Assembly: GCA_945834545.1 (NCBI GenBank)
Contig: CAMAHO010000096.1
Span: 1-8,533, forward strand
Direction: 5' to 3'
Source of the DNA: an uncultured Lachnospiraceae bacterium
Lineage (GTDB): Bacteria > Bacillota > Clostridia > Lachnospirales > Lachnospiraceae
DNA: 8,533 nucleotides
Shown here: positions 5,085 to 8,533 of the stretch, piece by piece
Position numbering within the stretch: the first letter of the stretch is position 1
Layout of the letters: the number at the start of each line of letters is the position of its first letter
Notes under the pieces: model-generated
Database searches by the model: none
Seen by the model: the letters and a program-made list of their open reading frames with translations, nothing else
Told to the model about the DNA's origin: nothing
Made by a program: the position numbers and the translations under genes

Positions 5085-5978
5085 TTACCTGTCGCTGTGA
5101 TTGGTCGCTGCATCATACAGCATCCGGACTTCCTCAGGCGTGAATGTATAATTTGTGCCACAAAAATGACAGTTTACTTCAATATCCTTACCTTCCTCCA
5201 GGATTTCACCAAGCTCCCTGGCTCCAATGCTAATTAATGCTTTGCTTACCCTCTCCTTGCTGCAATTACAGGAATACTGCGTAGGAGAATTGTCGGTAAA
5301 GTCCACATCAAATCCGTCCAGCACCGTTCTGACAATATCCTCAGGAGTCATTCCCTGTTCCAGCATGGTGGTGACAGACTCCAGCTTCTTTATGTTTTCT
5401 TCCAGCTTCGCAATTGTCTCCTCCTCACAAAAGGGCATCAGCTGGATAATAAAGCCACCTGCTTGTCTGACAGTATTTTCTTTATTCATAAGCACCCCTA
5501 AACCAACTACAGAAGGGGTTTGTTCTGATGCTGCAAAATAGTAGGTCAAATCTTCCGCAATCTCTCCGGTCTGCAATTCCACCTGTCCCACATAAGGCTC
5601 CTTCAAGCCCATATCCTTGATGACACTGAGAGTACCGGGGCCAATGGCTGCAGATACATTTAGTTTCCCCACACTGTTTGCCGGCACAATCACATCCGGC
5701 ACATTGGCGTAGCCCTTTACATTCCCGGCACCATCGGCTGTTACCGTAAGGCCGCCAGCCGGTCCCTCCGAGCGAATCTGTAAGGTTACCAAATCCTCCG
5801 GTGATTTATTCATAGCTCCCATCATGACTGCCCCGCTCATCAGTCTTCCTAAAGCTGCCGTCATAACCGGGCTGGTTCTATGAATCTGTCTCGCTTTTTC
5901 AACCAATTCTCTTGTCGTACAGGCGAACGCCCTTATCTGTGCATTGGCAGCAATCGCCCTGACCAAATAATCTTCCAT
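5085..5978 (-). CDS. hslO: Redox-regulated molecular chaperone Hsp33
   Basis: Hsp33 is a cytoplasmic holdase that holds a zinc ion through four cysteines when reduced. On oxidation it forms disulfides, releases zinc, unfolds its C-terminal linker and binds unfolding proteins. The 297-residue length is normal. The N-terminal domain includes the typical RTSPVMTAALGRLMSGAVMMG stretch (34-54) and segments QIRSEGPAGG (67-76) and GYANVP (89-94). The redox switch is complete: Cys237 and Cys239 in SCNCSKERV, and Cys270 and Cys273 in CHFCGTNYTF. The ATG is 1 base after the methyltransferase TAA and is served by AAAGGAAG, so the two genes are probably coupled. It is followed by the membrane-anchored FMN-domain-like gene. 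Confidence 0.97.
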   Translation of the reverse strand: MEDYLVRAIAANAQIRAFACTTRELVEKARQIHRTSPVMTAALGRLMSGAVMMGAMNKSPEDLVTLQIRSEGPAGGLTVTADGAGNVKGYANVPDVIVPANSVGKLNVSAAIGPGTLSVIKDMGLKEPYVGQVELQTGEIAEDLTYYFAASEQTPSVVGLGVLMNKENTVRQAGGFIIQLMPFCEEETIAKLEENIKKLESVTTMLEQGMTPEDIVRTVLDGFDVDFTDNSPTQYSCNCSKERVSKALISIGARELGEILEEGKDIEVNCHFCGTNYTFTPEEVRMLYDAATNHSDR

Positions 5979-5979
5979 T

Positions 5980-6789
5980 TTATACTTCCTTTACCTGTTC
6001 TCTGGCTATCACAAAAACCCGTCCTGTGGTCGCCGTCACTGTTTCCTGGGTATCTGCGTCTGTCATACTGACTACCTCTAACCCGGCTCTTTCCAACATA
6101 CCTTTCACTTCCTCGGGCTCGTATCCCCTTTGCAAGTGGGTTTCCTCATACTTTCGATAGATTTCCCCGTCCCTTATAAAAAGAGTTAAGTCGTATTCAT
6201 TGATATGTTCCTCAGAGTCGTAGAAGTTTTCCCAGATGAAGCTTACATCCTCTCTGTTTTCTGCTATGGTAGTATCTCCGATGAGCTCCCGGTATTTATA
6301 GTCTGTATTGAAATCAAAAAGGAACAATCCCCTGGGAAACAGATAATTATTGACCAATTCAAAAACAGTGAGAAGCTCTTCCTCCTCTAAGATATAATTG
6401 ATGGAATCACATACACTGACCACCGTTCCCACGGTACTGTATAATTCCAATTCCCGCATATCCTGCAAAAGGTAGAGAATATCTCTTCCTCCCTCTGCCC
6501 TTTTTTCCAATGCTTTCTGAAGCATAGCCTGGGAATTGTCCACCCCTATCATGTCGTAGCCCTTATCGTATAGCAGCTCTGTCAGAGTGCCTGTTCCACA
6601 GCCCAAATCCAATACCAGATTTCGTTCTGTTTCCAGAGGGTCCTTTGCATCCCGTTCCGGTTTTGATACTCCATAGACTGAGATAGCCTTCTCTATCCTT
6701 TCAGCCCACTCTTCATAAGGAACCTGATCCATGAGTGCATCATAAACCTGGGCAAATTCGCAATAACTAGCCCCTTCCTCCGGCATCAT
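5980..6789 (-). CDS. Class I SAM-dependent methyltransferase, substrate unknown
   Basis: A 269-residue Rossmann-fold methyltransferase of the kind annotated YqeM-like in Firmicutes, although the substrate cannot be told. After the family-like opening YCEFAQVYDALMDQVPYEEW (9-28), motif I reads LVLDLGCGTGTLTE (58-71), followed by IGVDNS (81-86) for the ribose hydroxyls, LQDMREL (108-114) for adenine contacts, and SVCDSINYI (125-133) near the active site. The open frame extends up to a TTG at 6822 and a GTG at 6819. I prefer ATG 6789 because it has AGGTGG five bases upstream and matches the usual N-terminus. The longer form would add 11 basic residues and leave only 3 bases to the preceding gene. 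The stop lies 1 base before hslO. Confidence 0.92.
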   Translation of the reverse strand: MMPEEGASYCEFAQVYDALMDQVPYEEWAERIEKAISVYGVSKPERDAKDPLETERNLVLDLGCGTGTLTELLYDKGYDMIGVDNSQAMLQKALEKRAEGGRDILYLLQDMRELELYSTVGTVVSVCDSINYILEEEELLTVFELVNNYLFPRGLFLFDFNTDYKYRELIGDTTIAENREDVSFIWENFYDSEEHINEYDLTLFIRDGEIYRKYEETHLQRGYEPEEVKGMLERAGLEVVSMTDADTQETVTATTGRVFVIAREQVKEV

Positions 6790-6825
6790 TTTATCCACCT
6801 TCTTTATACTTATTTTCACCAATCC

Positions 6826-7338
6826 TTACAGCGCTGCTCCCAAAGCGGCAAACACTCCGGCGCTGACTAAGCCCATGATGACACCGGCCAAGACAACCCC
6901 CGACAAAACAGCAATGACACTTTTCTTAAAATCCATGTCTAACAAACTGGCCGCCAAGGTTCCGGTCCACGCTCCGGTTCCCGGAACCGGAATCCCTACA
7001 AACAAGAAGAGGGCAAAATATAAACCTCTTCCAGCCTTCTCCTGAAGCTTAGCACCACCCTTATGGCCCTTTTCCAGGCAAAACCGAAAGAATTTGCCGA
7101 TATATTTCTTGTCTGCTCCCCATTCCAACACCTTTCTGGCAAAGAAAAAGATGATAGGCACAGGGATCATATTTCCGATAATACAAATGGCATAGGCTGT
7201 GGCAACGGGAAGACCCATACCGTGTAGCCCGCCAAAGAAAACCATGTCGGATGGTGACAGAGCCACCGGTATCGCTCCTCGAAGCTCAATCAAAGGTACC
7301 ATAGAAATGAGAAAAACAATCAAATACTTTAAAAACAT
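6826..7338 (-). CDS. COG2426 family membrane protein ('small multidrug export protein')
   Basis: A 170-residue, very hydrophobic protein with about four or five membrane segments (roughly 3-17, 44-67, 107-118, 140-168). It carries the two conserved motifs of the family, ELRGAIP (18-24) and GIPVPGTGAWTGTLAA (115-130), with a basic loop between about 76 and 105. The 'multidrug export' label (PF06695) rests on little experimental work. The E-x-R-G-x-x-P and PGTG-like motifs recall the re-entrant loops of DedA/VTT proteins, so a role in lipid or solute movement is equally possible. Two starts are in frame: ATG 7350 and ATG 7338. I chose 7338 because GGAGG lies five bases before it; the longer form adds MEAK. 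hisC ends 67 bases upstream, with an A/T-rich gap but no clear terminator. Confidence 0.88.
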   Translation of the reverse strand: MFLKYLIVFLISMVPLIELRGAIPVALSPSDMVFFGGLHGMGLPVATAYAICIIGNMIPVPIIFFFARKVLEWGADKKYIGKFFRFCLEKGHKGGAKLQEKAGRGLYFALFLFVGIPVPGTGAWTGTLAASLLDMDFKKSVIAVLSGVVLAGVIMGLVSAGVFAALGAAL

Positions 7339-7405
7339 CTTTGCCTCCATGAAGATTCTTTCCGAAATCTCCTGCTATTTTCTTATTATTAATATCCGTG
7401 AAATT

Positions 7406-8479
7406 CTACGAATTCACTAAAGCTTCCTCTTCTAAATACTCTCTCAGAAACTCCAACAGCTCATCCATCTCCTGGTCCGTCCCGATAGTAATGCGCAGAT
7501 AATTAGAAATACGGGGCTTATTCCAGTGGCGCACATAAATATCCCGCTCCCGCAATGCTTTGAAAAGCTGTTCTGCCGGCACCGTATCGTGACTGACAAA
7601 GAGAAAGTTCGTCTTGGATTCCGGGAAGGTAAAGCCTAATTGCTTAAGTTCTCCGGCTACTCTTTCCCTGGTAGCTATTATCTTTGCCGTTGTTTCCTTA
7701 AAATATGTCTCGTCCTTAACCGCCTCCACACCGGCAAGCTGAGCCGGAAGGTTCATAGTGTAGGAGTTAAAGGAGAATTTAGCGTCATTCAGGTACCCAA
7801 TCAACTTTTCACTACCAATACAGAATCCGATTCGTGCACCAGCCATTGCTCTTGATTTTGAAAAGGTCTGAACAATTAACAGGTTCTCGTATTTTTCAAG
7901 CAGAGGCAAGGCACTCACCCCGCCAAAATCCACATAGGCTTCATCAATAATGACCACCACATCCGGATTTGCCTTCACAATCACTTCTACCTTTGACAAT
8001 GGCTCCATGAGCCCCGTAGGTGCATTGGGATTGGGGAAGATGATGCCACCGTTAGGCTGCATATAGTCCTTTGCGCAGATGCGCCAGTTTTCATCCAGAG
8101 CACAGGTTTTATACGGTATCCGATACAAATCAGCCCAGACATCATAGAATGAGTAGGTCACATCCGGAAACAGAATCGGCTTGTCAGAGTTAAAAAACGT
8201 CAGAAATGCCATAGATAAGACATCATCCGAGCCCACTCCCACAAAAACCTGCTTGGGATTCACATGATAATACTCAGCCAACGCTTCTACCAAAGGTGCG
8301 ACCTGAGAATTGGGATAAAGACGCAGCTTTTCGTAATCCATCTTCTCCATAGCTTCCTTCACCTTCGGTGAGGGCGGATAGGGACACTCATTGGTATTTA
8401 ACTTAATCATCTTTTCCTTATTTGGTTGTTCCCCTGCTACATAAGGAACAACACGTCTGACATTTTCTTCCCACTTCAT
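7406..8479 (-). CDS. hisC: Histidinol-phosphate aminotransferase
   Basis: HisC is a PLP enzyme that transfers an amino group from glutamate to imidazole-acetol phosphate in histidine synthesis. The 357-residue product has the family's usual length. Landmarks are IKLNTNECPYPPSP (25-38), GVGSDDVL (81-88), FPNPNAPTG (148-156), IDEAYVDF (178-185) with Asp179 and Tyr182, TFSKSRAMAGARIGF (205-219) with Schiff-base Lys208 and phosphate-binding Arg217, and YLRITIG (327-333) with Arg329. ATG 8479 is chosen because AGGAAG lies four bases upstream; an in-frame TTG at 8518 would add 13 charged residues not typical of HisC. No other his gene is seen here, so it is either an orphan copy or the end of an operon beyond the window. 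HisC-like enzymes can also act on aromatic amino acids. Confidence 0.93.
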   Translation of the reverse strand: MKWEENVRRVVPYVAGEQPNKEKMIKLNTNECPYPPSPKVKEAMEKMDYEKLRLYPNSQVAPLVEALAEYYHVNPKQVFVGVGSDDVLSMAFLTFFNSDKPILFPDVTYSFYDVWADLYRIPYKTCALDENWRICAKDYMQPNGGIIFPNPNAPTGLMEPLSKVEVIVKANPDVVVIIDEAYVDFGGVSALPLLEKYENLLIVQTFSKSRAMAGARIGFCIGSEKLIGYLNDAKFSFNSYTMNLPAQLAGVEAVKDETYFKETTAKIIATRERVAGELKQLGFTFPESKTNFLFVSHDTVPAEQLFKALRERDIYVRHWNKPRISNYLRITIGTDQEMDELLEFLREYLEEEALVNS

Positions 8480-8533
8480 ATATCTTCCTGCTTTCTCTTT
8501 TCTATCGTATGATTTCAATCTATTTCTATTACA

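Noticed and set aside
6787..6822. Upstream TTG/GTG start for the methyltransferase
   Set aside because: ATG 6789 has a better ribosome site and gives the usual family N-terminus; the longer form is not excluded.
8480..8518. Upstream TTG start for hisC
   Set aside because: It would add 13 charged residues atypical of HisC, and ATG 8479 has a well-placed AGGAAG.

Overview
The window looks like a chromosomal stretch of a mesophilic, mid-GC member of the Clostridia, most likely a Lachnospiraceae-type Firmicute. The pointers are a GSI-alpha glutamine synthetase, an adjacent ANTAR antiterminator of the clostridial NitR type, DAP synthesis by DapL instead of the succinylase route, a T-box leader, strong purine-rich ribosome binding sites and some TTG starts. 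This placement is inferred from gene content only. All nine genes lie on the minus strand, packed with gaps of 1 to about 130 bases. The plus strand carries nothing I can support.

In transcription order (high to low coordinates) the first block is hisC (histidinol-phosphate aminotransferase), a small COG2426 membrane protein, a class I SAM methyltransferase, hslO (Hsp33 redox chaperone) and a one-helix membrane-anchored protein resembling an FMN-binding domain that lacks the flavin-attachment motif. No terminator is visible inside or at the end of this block.

A second transcription unit starts at about 4456 from a near-consensus sigma-A promoter (TTGACA, 17 bp, TATTAT). It is flanked upstream by an interrupted dyad and downstream by a 17-bp leader hairpin at the very start of the mRNA. 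It reads glnA (ammonium assimilation), a NitR-like ANTAR protein with a degenerate receiver domain and a TTG start, dapF and dapL. The theme is glutamine/glutamate supply coupled to a glutamate-consuming aminotransferase that makes LL-diaminopimelate for lysine and peptidoglycan; DapF then epimerises it.

The last 360 bases (1-357) are non-coding but dense in structure. A complete T-box leader begins just after the dapL stop. It has a specifier that reads CCU (proline), a canonical T-box sequence whose UGGU fits a tRNA with discriminator A, and mutually exclusive antiterminator and terminator. It should control a gene beyond base 1, most likely one for prolyl-tRNA charging or proline supply. 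After the terminator there is a further long imperfect palindrome (2-63). No known mobile element, CRISPR array, tRNA or rRNA was seen.
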